Shown here piece after piece: positions 29,651 to 36,802 of a DNA stretch of 64,000 nt. Origin of the DNA: Alphaproteobacteria bacterium. Lineage in GTDB: Bacteria; Bacteroidota; Bacteroidia; Bacteroidales; FEN-979. Every line of letters begins with the position of its first letter. The stretch's first letter is position 1. Below the pieces are notes generated by a model. That model saw only the letters and a program-made list of their open reading frames with translations. It made no database searches and was not told the origin of the DNA. Both the position numbers and the translations under genes were made by a program. The stretch spans positions 62,001 through 126,000 of the forward strand of contig SACF01000004.1 of the NCBI GenBank assembly GCA_009928665.1. Direction: 5' to 3'.

Positions 29651-29694
29651 AAAAAGGAAACGGGGTACTGCCGCAACTGCGACTCATACCCCGT
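29651..29694 (-). terminator. Rho-independent terminator after the lipoprotein gene
   Basis: On the minus strand an 8-bp perfect stem ACGGGGTA/TACCCCGT (29687-29694 with 29660-29667) encloses a smaller CGCA/TGCG stem. TTTCCTTTTT follows. It lies 20 nt after the stop of the gene at 29715-30614. Confidence 0.8.
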
Positions 29695-29714
29695 ATTCCC
29701 TGTAAGCTGAAATC

Positions 29715-30614
29715 TTATTTCTGAACCTTGACCGATATGGTTATGGATCCGTCATTTGTTCCGCTGATGGATTCCACTTTCATGATGCCCTTCTTTCCTC
29801 CGGCTGTTATGAAGGCCAGCAGTTTTCCTGCCTGAAGCGCAGTACAACGGCTCTGGTCAACACCGGTTTCGGTCTGGGCAACAATTATTGCATCATTTGT
29901 AATGGCGTCAAAATCGATTGCATCGGTAATGACTTTGAATTTTGTGGCATTTCTTACTGCCCAGGTCAGAAGTCCGTTTGTGGCATTATTATAAACTTCG
30001 GCGGCATGGGCATCATTCGGGGCGGCAATCGATGCAAGATCGCTGGCGCCATAGTAATAAAGCCAATCAACCTTATTGGCATTTGCCTTGGCATCGGCCA
30101 GTTTGTATACGGTTCCGTCGATCGATGCAAAAGAACTGCCTGTATTGCTTCCCTGGGCGCCGAGGATCTTCATGGTAAATGCATTGATCTCCCCGCTGAC
30201 TGCCGTGGTGGTGATGATGATGGTCACCGCGCTCATCTGACCGTTTTTATCTTTGATGGTAAAAATAAAGGTTTCGTTTCCAACCTGTGCGTTGGCATTC
30301 GTCATCAGATCAACGTTAAAGGTGGAGGCGCTGAAGGTCGAATCGAAGGTTTGGGTGTTGCCGTTAAAGGTACGGGTAAAGGTAAAATCAACCAGTTTTG
30401 AACCGGAACTCGTGTTGGCAATGGCCCGGATCCCGATCTTCATGGGAGTGCCCACTGTGACAGTGGTGTTCTGGTAAACATAATCCGTCCCAACCTGTAA
30501 AGTAATGGTAGGCTTTTGATCAACGATGGGATCCTCTGAATCTTTCGTACACGAGGTTGCAAAAAACACTGCAATCATCATCATAAGGGATAGAACCCAA
30601 TTCATCTTTTTCAT
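29715..30614 (-). CDS. Putative lipoprotein of unknown function
   Basis: The ATG at 30614 gives 299 residues and a lipoprotein signal (MKKMNWVLSLMMMIAVFFAT then SC, a lipobox). The frame extends back to 30710, but the -7 box at 30656-30663 lies inside that extension, so the longer start is unlikely. Residues about 35-145 look like an Ig-like beta domain (TITLQVGTDYVYQNTTVTVG, TFIFTIKDKNGQ). Residues about 150-299 form a second domain beginning FTMKILGAQGSNTGSSFASIDG and containing WLYYYG and GKLLAFITAGGKKG; I do not recognise the family. It has its own promoter and terminator, so it is monocistronic, and it diverges from a T9SS cargo gene. Function unknown. Confidence 0.75.
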   Translation of the reverse strand: MKKMNWVLSLMMMIAVFFATSCTKDSEDPIVDQKPTITLQVGTDYVYQNTTVTVGTPMKIGIRAIANTSSGSKLVDFTFTRTFNGNTQTFDSTFSASTFNVDLMTNANAQVGNETFIFTIKDKNGQMSAVTIIITTTAVSGEINAFTMKILGAQGSNTGSSFASIDGTVYKLADAKANANKVDWLYYYGASDLASIAAPNDAHAAEVYNNATNGLLTWAVRNATKFKVITDAIDFDAITNDAIIVAQTETGVDQSRCTALQAGKLLAFITAGGKKGIMKVESISGTNDGSITISVKVQK

Positions 30615-30655
30615 AATGTTTAATTTTAGTAAGGTTTTAAATATGTTACGTCTTG

Positions 30656-30687
30656 CAAAGATACAATAATTTTGTGTGAATGCCACA
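30656..30687 (-). promoter_or_regulatory. Bacteroidota-type promoter of the lipoprotein gene
   Basis: On the minus strand there is a perfect -7 box TATCTTTG (30656-30663) with TGTG 20 nt upstream as a near-match to the -33 TTTG. It is 42 nt before the ATG at 30614 and decides that start. Confidence 0.65.
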
Positions 30688-30795
30688 TGAAAAATCATTA
30701 TCCTGAACATTCAGGGTGCAATGTCCCCAACCGAACAAGTTTGCAAAAAAAGAAATGCTGTTCCTGTTGTTAAAACAAACAGACTTTCTTTTTAT

Positions 30796-30803
30796 TATCT
30801 TTG
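30796..30803 (+). promoter_or_regulatory. -7 promoter box of the small T9SS cargo gene
   Basis: A perfect TATCTTTG lies 21 nt before the ATG at 30824. A TGTTG element lies a little further upstream than the usual -33 spacing. Together with the box at 30656 it forms a divergent promoter pair. Confidence 0.6.
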
Positions 30804-30823
30804 GATGATTCAAAATTTAAAAC

Positions 30824-31561
30824 ATGAAAAAGCGGACAACTCTCCTTCTACTTCTGTTAATTCCTGTTTCATTTTTATTTTCTCAGGAATATGAATTCTA
30901 TGAAAATCAGTCGGGAAATTGGGTGAAGATCGAAAATGGATCAATGCTAACCCGCTCTTGTACTGTAAATTCCGACGGGATTGATGAGTTTTTCGGGGTT
31001 AAAAATATTTCGACGGGTTCCCGCATGGTTTGGGCCAGAAAGCAGCGACGTTATATGGCTCCTGAGGTCAATGACAGTTATTGCTGGAATGGGTGCATGC
31101 AATCGTACGATTCATTGTCGTACAAATATTTGCTCATGGAACCGGGAAAGCTTATTGTTAACCAGTTTGACATTCATTTCAGGCCCGGATCCAAAACTGG
31201 CAACACCCTGATTTCTTACAGTTTCTTTGACCGTTCACACCTGGCCGACAGCGGCTTTATGCAAATTCTTTATGTGATTAATCCTGTTGGAATTGATGAA
31301 ACCGAATGGTTGACCAGGGCAGTCTCTGCCACACCCAATCCTGCTTCCGGGATGATCAGATTCTCCGGCATTTCCAGCCGGTTCATCGGTTTCCTTACTC
31401 TGGTTAATTTGGTCGGACAGGAAATTATCAGCTTACCGGTAAGCGCCGGTCATACTGAAGTGACATTCAACAGTTCAGGACTTCCATCGGGAATCTATTT
31501 TTATTTTCTCCAGAAAAACGGCTCCAAAGGGCCTGTGAGAAAATTGATGATCTCCCGGTGA
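30824..31561 (+). CDS. Small secreted protein with T9SS sorting domain
   Basis: This 245-residue protein has a signal peptide (MKKRTTLLLLLLIPVSFLFSQ). The mature N-terminal domain of about 140 residues matches no family I know. It contains ENQSGNWVKIENGS, two cysteines and a WNGCM motif, and looks like a beta sandwich. A linker and a T9SS type A sorting domain follow (TPNPASGMIRFSG, ending GPVRKLMISR). Its stop is 3 bp from the end of the convergent Omp28-like gene. The cargo function is unknown. Confidence 0.8.
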   Translation: MKKRTTLLLLLLIPVSFLFSQEYEFYENQSGNWVKIENGSMLTRSCTVNSDGIDEFFGVKNISTGSRMVWARKQRRYMAPEVNDSYCWNGCMQSYDSLSYKYLLMEPGKLIVNQFDIHFRPGSKTGNTLISYSFFDRSHLADSGFMQILYVINPVGIDETEWLTRAVSATPNPASGMIRFSGISSRFIGFLTLVNLVGQEIISLPVSAGHTEVTFNSSGLPSGIYFYFLQKNGSKGPVRKLMISR

Positions 31562-31564
31562 ACC

Positions 31565-32641
31565 CTACCGATTATTCAGGATGGTCAGGGGTTTCTGGTA
31601 GCTTTTTCCTTCAAAAACCGATCTTAGAATATACTGTCCCGAAGGCAGGGAGGAAGTGTTGACCGACAACGAATAGATGCCAGGCATCCAGTATTGTGAT
31701 CCGGCATCCAGCACAGCTTTTCCTTGCATATCGAGCAAGGTAAAAGTTCCGAAACCCTTCTCGGTTACCCTGAAATTAATATGGACCTCGCCATTGGCAG
31801 GATTGGGAAAAAGTTTTACGATCTCGAGCTGTTGAGAACCACCTTCGCGGTCGCCGAGGGGCCCCGAAACCGATTGGATCACTGCCTGCTGTACCTCTGC
31901 ATTCACGAGCGATTCAGCCTGCCGGTATACATAAACGACTACAAAACAATTCTGCGGATCATAGTTACTTTCGAGCGTAAAACTGAAAGTCTGAGTAACC
32001 TCCTCTCCAACCGGCCATGAATTTTCTTTTATTTTCTGACCGAACTGATTGGCCATGTTTCTGACCACATCATGATGATAACACGGACGTCGGCCGGAAT
32101 AATTATAACAATTCGAATCCATACTTTGATCAACAAGTATATTGTTCTCGAGCAATACCGCATTGATCATAAAAGTGCCCGTGAGCGACTCCTGATAGGG
32201 TTGCATTTTCAGTGTAACCGCTACTGTCCGGATTTCCGAATTGTAAGTCTTTGATTCCACAACCATCCTCACCGGGGCATCCGTATGACGTTCGATATTT
32301 GCCTTCACCGAGTCACAATACCGGTGATAGTCACCCCATGAGTATTCTACATATTTTTGTCCGTCGCGGTTGGTACGGATCTCCGAATGATCCTTGAAAA
32401 CATTTCGCACTATGGTATCGCACTGGTCACACTTCAATGCTGAAAAATTGGTGTGGTAAATCAACACAATCGAATTGGGATAGGCAGGTTGAACACAATG
32501 TTGCATCAACGAGTCGATGCAAATACATTCATCGCACCAGATTGATGAACCCCGCTCAATCAATGTATTCCGGGGATTCTGACTCCATACTGACAATCCT
32601 GAGATCAGAAACAAGAGCAAAAAATAAATCCTTGTTTTCAT
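31565..32641 (-). CDS. Omp28-like outer-membrane/secreted protein with thioredoxin-type CxxC and T9SS sorting domain
   Basis: This 358-residue protein has a signal peptide (MKTRIYFLLLFLISGLSVWSQ). The mature start NTLIERGSSIWCDEC (Cys36, Cys39) resembles the Omp28 family, which opens with a thioredoxin-like strand and a WCxxC pair. A second cysteine cluster, CDQC, is at 71-74. Residues about 130-250 are a beta domain typical of the C-terminal half of Omp28 proteins. A T9SS type A sorting domain starts at 276 (KLFPNPANGEVHINF). Members include Porphyromonas Omp28, reported as a possible surface adhesin; a disulfide role is inferred only from the CxxC. A 9-bp hairpin sits about 38-58 nt upstream of its ATG. 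Confidence 0.8.
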   Translation of the reverse strand: MKTRIYFLLLFLISGLSVWSQNPRNTLIERGSSIWCDECICIDSLMQHCVQPAYPNSIVLIYHTNFSALKCDQCDTIVRNVFKDHSEIRTNRDGQKYVEYSWGDYHRYCDSVKANIERHTDAPVRMVVESKTYNSEIRTVAVTLKMQPYQESLTGTFMINAVLLENNILVDQSMDSNCYNYSGRRPCYHHDVVRNMANQFGQKIKENSWPVGEEVTQTFSFTLESNYDPQNCFVVVYVYRQAESLVNAEVQQAVIQSVSGPLGDREGGSQQLEIVKLFPNPANGEVHINFRVTEKGFGTFTLLDMQGKAVLDAGSQYWMPGIYSLSVNTSSLPSGQYILRSVFEGKSYQKPLTILNNR

Positions 32642-32678
32642 AGCTGTTCTGTTTTATAAGGTATCTTTTTGACTTCCG

Positions 32679-32699
32679 AAATCCTTTCGCAAAGGATTT
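32679..32699. repeat. Perfect 9-bp inverted repeat upstream of the Omp28-like gene
   Basis: AAATCCTTT, loop CGC, AAAGGATTT, followed on the plus strand by two more T. No plus-strand gene ends here, so it may be a hairpin in the leader of the minus-strand gene or an operator rather than a terminator. Confidence 0.5.
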
Positions 32700-32882
32700 T
32701 TAAAAATACAAAAAAAATCCCCGGAAGAATAAAAACCGGAAAAAAACAGCGAATAATAATTCAACCACGGGCATGTGCACCCGGAGTTATAAAGGAGACT
32801 AAACCAAGTTTCATCAGGAATGCAGGTTCATTTTATTTAATTTTGTATTTGCCTGATTTACATTTTTTTATATTTTATTACT

Positions 32883-33013
32883 ATGAAGAGTATTAATCCT
32901 GTGTTTATTTATTCAACATGTGTATAATAATTCATCATTTACTTTAGTGATTGATTACATGTTGTTTATGCGATTTTACGAAACTTACTGTTTAATATTT
33001 CAACACTCTTCAT
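32883..33013. repeat. Nested inverted repeats, possible upstream activator sites
   Basis: The outer arms are ATGAAGAGT (32883-32891) and ACTCTTCAT (33005-33013). The inner arms are CAACATGT (32914-32921) and ACATGTTG (32957-32964). They lie about 70-200 bp upstream of the sigma-54-like promoter, the usual distance for enhancer binding sites. Confidence 0.4.
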
Positions 33014-33080
33014 TGTTTACATTTTAAACATAGTAAGGCTATGTCTTTGATTTACTGTTTTTTATGCTAACTCTTTATGA

Positions 33081-33096
33081 TTGGCATCCTATTTGA
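33081..33096 (+). promoter_or_regulatory. Putative sigma-54 (-24/-12) promoter of the PBP-GcvH gene
   Basis: TTGGCATCCTATTTGA matches the sigma-54 consensus TTGGCAC-N5-TTGC. The GG and G are exactly 10 nt apart, and the main mismatch is A instead of C at the last -12 position. It lies 71 nt before the ATG at 33168. An NtrC-type activator gene follows two genes downstream. Confidence 0.45.
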
Positions 33097-33167
33097 GAAG
33101 GAGAAACAGAAACAAAAATAACATCATCAAATAAACGGAGTCGCCATTTCTATTAAATCATAATATC

Positions 33168-34865
33168 ATGAAAGCCACCATTCACTTGTTATTCAGTATG
33201 TTCCTGTTACTTCTCCCGGGCAGGCTTATCAGCAATAATCAGGATCCTACAGTCAACTCGCCGCTTCAGGGGTCGATGAAGATATACAGCGTAGCTGAGT
33301 TATCTCAGCTCACAACCATTTGGGCTGCAGAATTCAACCGACTGCACCCGGGAATTGAAATCCGGGTTGTCGGCTCAGGCGATGAAACCGCTGCAGAAAC
33401 ACCGGAATCGGGCAACCGGATAACCTTCATTACCGGGAATCATCCGTTAAAGATCAGTGAGGATCAAAACTGGCGCGTTGTCGTTGGCCGGGATATCATT
33501 GTTCCTGTCATAAACAGTAAGAACCCGCTCCTGGACCAAATCATCGTTTCCGGAGTAGCACCGGGCAATCTGATCAGGGCTTTCAAAGAACCGTCAGCAC
33601 AACACTGGTCCTCCCTGATCACTCAGGGTAGTTCCGCCCCGGTTACGCTGTATGTAGTAAATGACCCGGAGGTGACATCAAATCTTGCAGGCTTTATCCA
33701 TGAGGCTGCACTTGACGGTACGGCCGCAAAAATGGTGACAGTCGACCAAATGAAAACCGCCTTGCAGCATGATATCTATGCTGTGGGATTTTGCCGCCTG
33801 AACCAGATTGTAAATGTCGCGGACCAAAAATTTTCCGAACCTTTTCGTCTGCTTCCTTTGGATAAAAACGGAAATGGTAAAATGGATTTTATGGAGGACA
33901 TTTATGACAATCCCGCCGATTTTACAAGAGGGGTCTGGATCGGAAAATATCCAAAAAGTCTGTGTAATGAAATATTTGCCGTCTCAGCCTCGCGACCGAC
34001 TGATGGTATCGGGATTGCCTTCCTGAACTATGTGCTCGATAAAGGGCAGGATCTGCTTGGTGCACGGGGATATTCCGAACTGGTCAGCAATGAAAAGCAA
34101 ACCCAACTTGAACAGGTAAATGTAGAAAAGGCCCTTGAGCCCCAAACAACAGCCGGGATTTCATCATGGATTCAATGGATACTCATTTTGGTTGTCGGAT
34201 TGATTGTTATTTCCTTGATCATAAACTATTTATTTAACCGGGAAGGTCATCGTAAGGCATCTAAAACCGAGTCATCTTCCGGTCTTGTTTCCCATTTTGA
34301 TGAACAATCTGTCATCCTTCCGGGCGGACTCTATTTTGATAAGACCCATACCTGGACCTTTCTGGAACAAGATGGTTCGGTTAAGATCGGGATCGATGAT
34401 TTTCTGCAGCACGTGACAGGCCGCGTTACCCGCGTCGACCTGAAAAATCCCGGTGATACCATTTTGAAGGGAGAAAAGTTGTTATCGGTCATCCAAAACG
34501 GAAAACAGTTGGATATCTATGCACCGGTCTCCGGAAAAGTCATGGACAGGAACAATGAACTTATCATGCAGGCTTCACTGTTAAACAGTTCGCCATACCA
34601 GCGCGGATGGGTTTATCGCATCGAACCTGTCAATTGGTTGCGCGACGTCCAGTTCCTGAATATGGCCGAAAAGTACCGGAACTGGCTTTCGGGAGAGTTT
34701 ACGCGGCTCAAGGACTTTCTTGCAGAAGCCTTTAAAATCCACGCTCCCGAACTCGCCCACATTTCTCTTCAGGACGGAGGTCAATTGCAGGATCACGTTT
34801 TGTCGGAGCTTGGTCCGGAGATCTGGGAAGAATTCCAGGTTAAATTCCTTGATAAAAGCCATTAA
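33168..34865 (+). CDS. Membrane protein: PstS-like periplasmic binding domain fused to a cytosolic GcvH-like domain
   Basis: This 565-residue protein has a signal peptide (residues 1-22). Residues about 35-310 resemble a PstS-type phosphate/anion binding protein (MKIYSVAELSQLTTIWAAEFNRLHPGIEI; PGNLIRAF; DPEVTSNLAGFI; GIGIAFLNYVL). A single transmembrane helix is at 334-355. Residues 385-490 match the whole length of glycine-cleavage H protein (GGLYFDKTHTWTF, VKIGIDDF, GDTILKGE, DIYAPVSGKV, SPYQRGWVYRI). At the lipoylation position the expected Lys is Gly445, with Lys446 next to it, so it may not be lipoylated. A helical tail of about 70 residues follows. No other glycine-cleavage gene is nearby, so it is not a metabolic H protein. 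The neighbours are a heme-type sensor kinase and an NtrC activator, which suggests a sensory or accessory role. A terminator follows the gene. Confidence 0.8.
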   Translation: MKATIHLLFSMFLLLLPGRLISNNQDPTVNSPLQGSMKIYSVAELSQLTTIWAAEFNRLHPGIEIRVVGSGDETAAETPESGNRITFITGNHPLKISEDQNWRVVVGRDIIVPVINSKNPLLDQIIVSGVAPGNLIRAFKEPSAQHWSSLITQGSSAPVTLYVVNDPEVTSNLAGFIHEAALDGTAAKMVTVDQMKTALQHDIYAVGFCRLNQIVNVADQKFSEPFRLLPLDKNGNGKMDFMEDIYDNPADFTRGVWIGKYPKSLCNEIFAVSASRPTDGIGIAFLNYVLDKGQDLLGARGYSELVSNEKQTQLEQVNVEKALEPQTTAGISSWIQWILILVVGLIVISLIINYLFNREGHRKASKTESSSGLVSHFDEQSVILPGGLYFDKTHTWTFLEQDGSVKIGIDDFLQHVTGRVTRVDLKNPGDTILKGEKLLSVIQNGKQLDIYAPVSGKVMDRNNELIMQASLLNSSPYQRGWVYRIEPVNWLRDVQFLNMAEKYRNWLSGEFTRLKDFLAEAFKIHAPELAHISLQDGGQLQDHVLSELGPEIWEEFQVKFLDKSH

Positions 34866-34998
34866 TTCCCTTCCGGATCTCAGTGAGTGGAATTTTTTAC
34901 CCCGGGAAAGTAAACCAGGTCGAAAGAACGAAATTCGATTACCCGGATGGACCCGGAAAACCATTCTGTTATTTTTCCTGAATAAAGAATTTTATGAA

Positions 34999-35027
34999 AG
35001 CCGGTGAAACATCACCGGTTTGTTTTT
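34999..35027 (+). terminator. Rho-independent terminator after the PBP-GcvH gene
   Basis: Stem CCGGTGA (35001-35007), loop AACA, stem TCACCGG (35012-35018), extended by weaker outer pairs and followed by TTTGTTTTT. It probably separates this gene's transcript from the kinase/activator pair. Confidence 0.8.
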
Positions 35028-35047
35028 AAATTGCAATACAAAAGTAA

Positions 35048-35100
35048 CGGATGGAATCCACCGGATTTTAAAATGCAATTTTCTTAACCGGATGGAACCC
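35048..35100 (+). repeat. Direct repeat CGGATGGAAnCC upstream of the heme-type kinase gene
   Basis: CGGATGGAATCC (35048-35059) and CGGATGGAACCC (35089-35100) differ at one base and start 41 bp apart, about four helix turns. They end 17 bp before the ATG at 35118, so they could be operator sites. Confidence 0.35.
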
Positions 35101-35117
35101 TGTTTAAGCGTTTAACC

Positions 35118-36791
35118 ATGGGATTATTCAAACGATCAGGGAAGGACAATGGTTTTGAAAAACCTGAAAGCCGCAAGTTTCTGAAATTCGGTTCCTCCAT
35201 TTATGGAAGGGTCATATTCATTATCGTTATCTCCTCGTTAATTCTCTTTCTCTCTTTCAGTTTGATTTTCAGATCGGTCAACGAACGGTATCTCAATACC
35301 GTTATTCGTCAGAACGGGAATAATGTCGGAAGTATCGTACAGGGTTCGTTGTATCATTCCATGCTCGAAAACGACAAAAGCACGCTTCAGAACACGCTCG
35401 ATATCATCAACACCATGCCGGGCATCGGGGAGGTGAACATGTACGACAGTCGTGATAACCTGGTTTATTCATCGATTTCTTCAGAACCCGGGAAGGATCA
35501 AAGCGATCCGGATTGCAAGAAATGTCACGCGGACCTGAAATCGATGTTTCCATCAGGAAGTAAACAGTACCAGATAATCAGCAGCGCCAATGACTGCAAA
35601 ATGAGCAATAAGGATCATGGCACCCGTCATCTGCTGATCCATGCTCCCATACTCAATGAGCGGAGCTGTTACGACAATCCCTGTCATGCCCATGAACCCA
35701 CGGAGAAGGTACTTGGATCGCTGATCATAAAGTTACCGTTGGGTGACCTTGACAGGGCTGTTGAAAAATCATCGGCCCAGTTTTTCATTTTGGCCACCCT
35801 GACGACCCTTTTGCTTATCATTTTTCTGATCCTTTTCACCCGCCGCAAAATCAAGGATCCCCTGAACGGCTTACTCAGGGCCAGCACCGCCGTGGCAAAT
35901 GGTGACCGGAGCACCCGGGTAGAGATAAGCAGGGACCAGTTGGACGACATGCGGGTGGTTTCACATGCCTTCAACGCCATGCTCGACAACCTCCAGGCCG
36001 CTACCAATGAGCTGGAGAACTGGTCCCAGCAGCTCGAATACAAAGTTCAACGGAAAACGGAGGAGCTTGGGGCGGCGCAGAACGAGTTGATGCATGTGGA
36101 ACGACTGGCCTCGCTGGGAAAGCTCTCATCGTCGGTCGCCCATGAGATCAACAATCCTTTATCAGGAATTCTGGTTTATGCCAAGCTGATCCAGAAACAA
36201 CTGGGCACACCGGATCAGTTCTTATCGAAAAGGGATTCGGTACTGAGGCATCTGAAACTAATTGAAAATGAAGCTAAAAGATGTGGCGATATTGTGAAGG
36301 GGTTGCTTGATTTTTCAAAGCGGGATCAGGAAAATTTTGAACCGAAGCACCTCCATGATATTCTACAGGAGACCAACGAACTGGTGATCCATTCGATCAG
36401 GATTGCAAATATTAGCTTTAATACCGCTTTTGAAGCCACCGATGACCTCGTGTTTTGCAGTCCGAACCAGATCAAGCAAGCCTGTATCGCGATGATTGTA
36501 AACGCCTCGGAAGCGGTTACCGAAAATGGCGAGATCCTCGTCAGGACTTCGAATCCCGATGCAGAGACGATCCAGCTTGACATTGTGGATAACGGGATCG
36601 GGATCTCTGCGGAGGATCAGCCGCACATTTTTGAGCCATTCTTTTCGACCAAGCAAAATACCAGTGGAATCGGACTCGGGCTTCCGATTGTTCATGGCAT
36701 TATCCAGAGTCATAACGGGCGGATACAGGTAAAATCGGAGTCCGGTCGCGGGACCACCATGTCCATCTTTTTACCCCTTAAAAAGAATTAA
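35118..36791 (+). CDS. NtrB-type sensor histidine kinase with heme-type CXXCH motifs in its periplasmic domain
   Basis: This 557-residue inner-membrane kinase has TM1 at about 30-52, a periplasmic domain at about 53-220, TM2 at about 221-241, HAMP at about 242-294, a coiled-coil at about 295-325, HisKA with the phospho-acceptor His342 (VAHEINNP), and HATPase_c with the N box at Asn462, DNGIG and GIGLGLPIV. The periplasmic part carries CKKCH (133-137), a canonical c-type heme site. It also has CYDNPCH (184-190), a CX4CH variant known from multiheme cytochromes, and a lone Cys160. This suggests a covalently bound heme used to sense redox state or a gas such as NO, CO or O2. It is followed 11 bp later by an NtrC-type regulator, its likely partner. 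A zinc or Fe-S role for the cysteines is the main alternative. Confidence 0.85.
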   Translation: MGLFKRSGKDNGFEKPESRKFLKFGSSIYGRVIFIIVISSLILFLSFSLIFRSVNERYLNTVIRQNGNNVGSIVQGSLYHSMLENDKSTLQNTLDIINTMPGIGEVNMYDSRDNLVYSSISSEPGKDQSDPDCKKCHADLKSMFPSGSKQYQIISSANDCKMSNKDHGTRHLLIHAPILNERSCYDNPCHAHEPTEKVLGSLIIKLPLGDLDRAVEKSSAQFFILATLTTLLLIIFLILFTRRKIKDPLNGLLRASTAVANGDRSTRVEISRDQLDDMRVVSHAFNAMLDNLQAATNELENWSQQLEYKVQRKTEELGAAQNELMHVERLASLGKLSSSVAHEINNPLSGILVYAKLIQKQLGTPDQFLSKRDSVLRHLKLIENEAKRCGDIVKGLLDFSKRDQENFEPKHLHDILQETNELVIHSIRIANISFNTAFEATDDLVFCSPNQIKQACIAMIVNASEAVTENGEILVRTSNPDAETIQLDIVDNGIGISAEDQPHIFEPFFSTKQNTSGIGLGLPIVHGIIQSHNGRIQVKSESGRGTTMSIFLPLKKN

Positions 36792-36802
36792 CACGATTCA
36801 GC

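Larger units (their letters stand above)
32642..33167. other. 526-bp AT-rich intergenic region with regulatory signals
   Basis: No gene is visible here. The region separates the divergent Omp28-like gene and the PBP-GcvH gene. It contains a perfect 9-bp hairpin (32679-32699), a perfect TAnnTTTG box TAATTTTG (32838-32845), nested inverted repeats (32883-33013) and a near-consensus sigma-54 promoter (33081-33096). Confidence 0.6.

Noticed and set aside
32679..32699. Terminator for a plus-strand gene
   Set aside because: No plus-strand gene ends here; the nearest ends at 31561, beyond a convergent gene.
33168..34865. Ordinary glycine-cleavage H protein or phosphate ABC transporter component
   Set aside because: No gcvT/gcvP or pstABC genes are nearby, the lipoyl lysine is out of place, and the protein has a transmembrane fusion.
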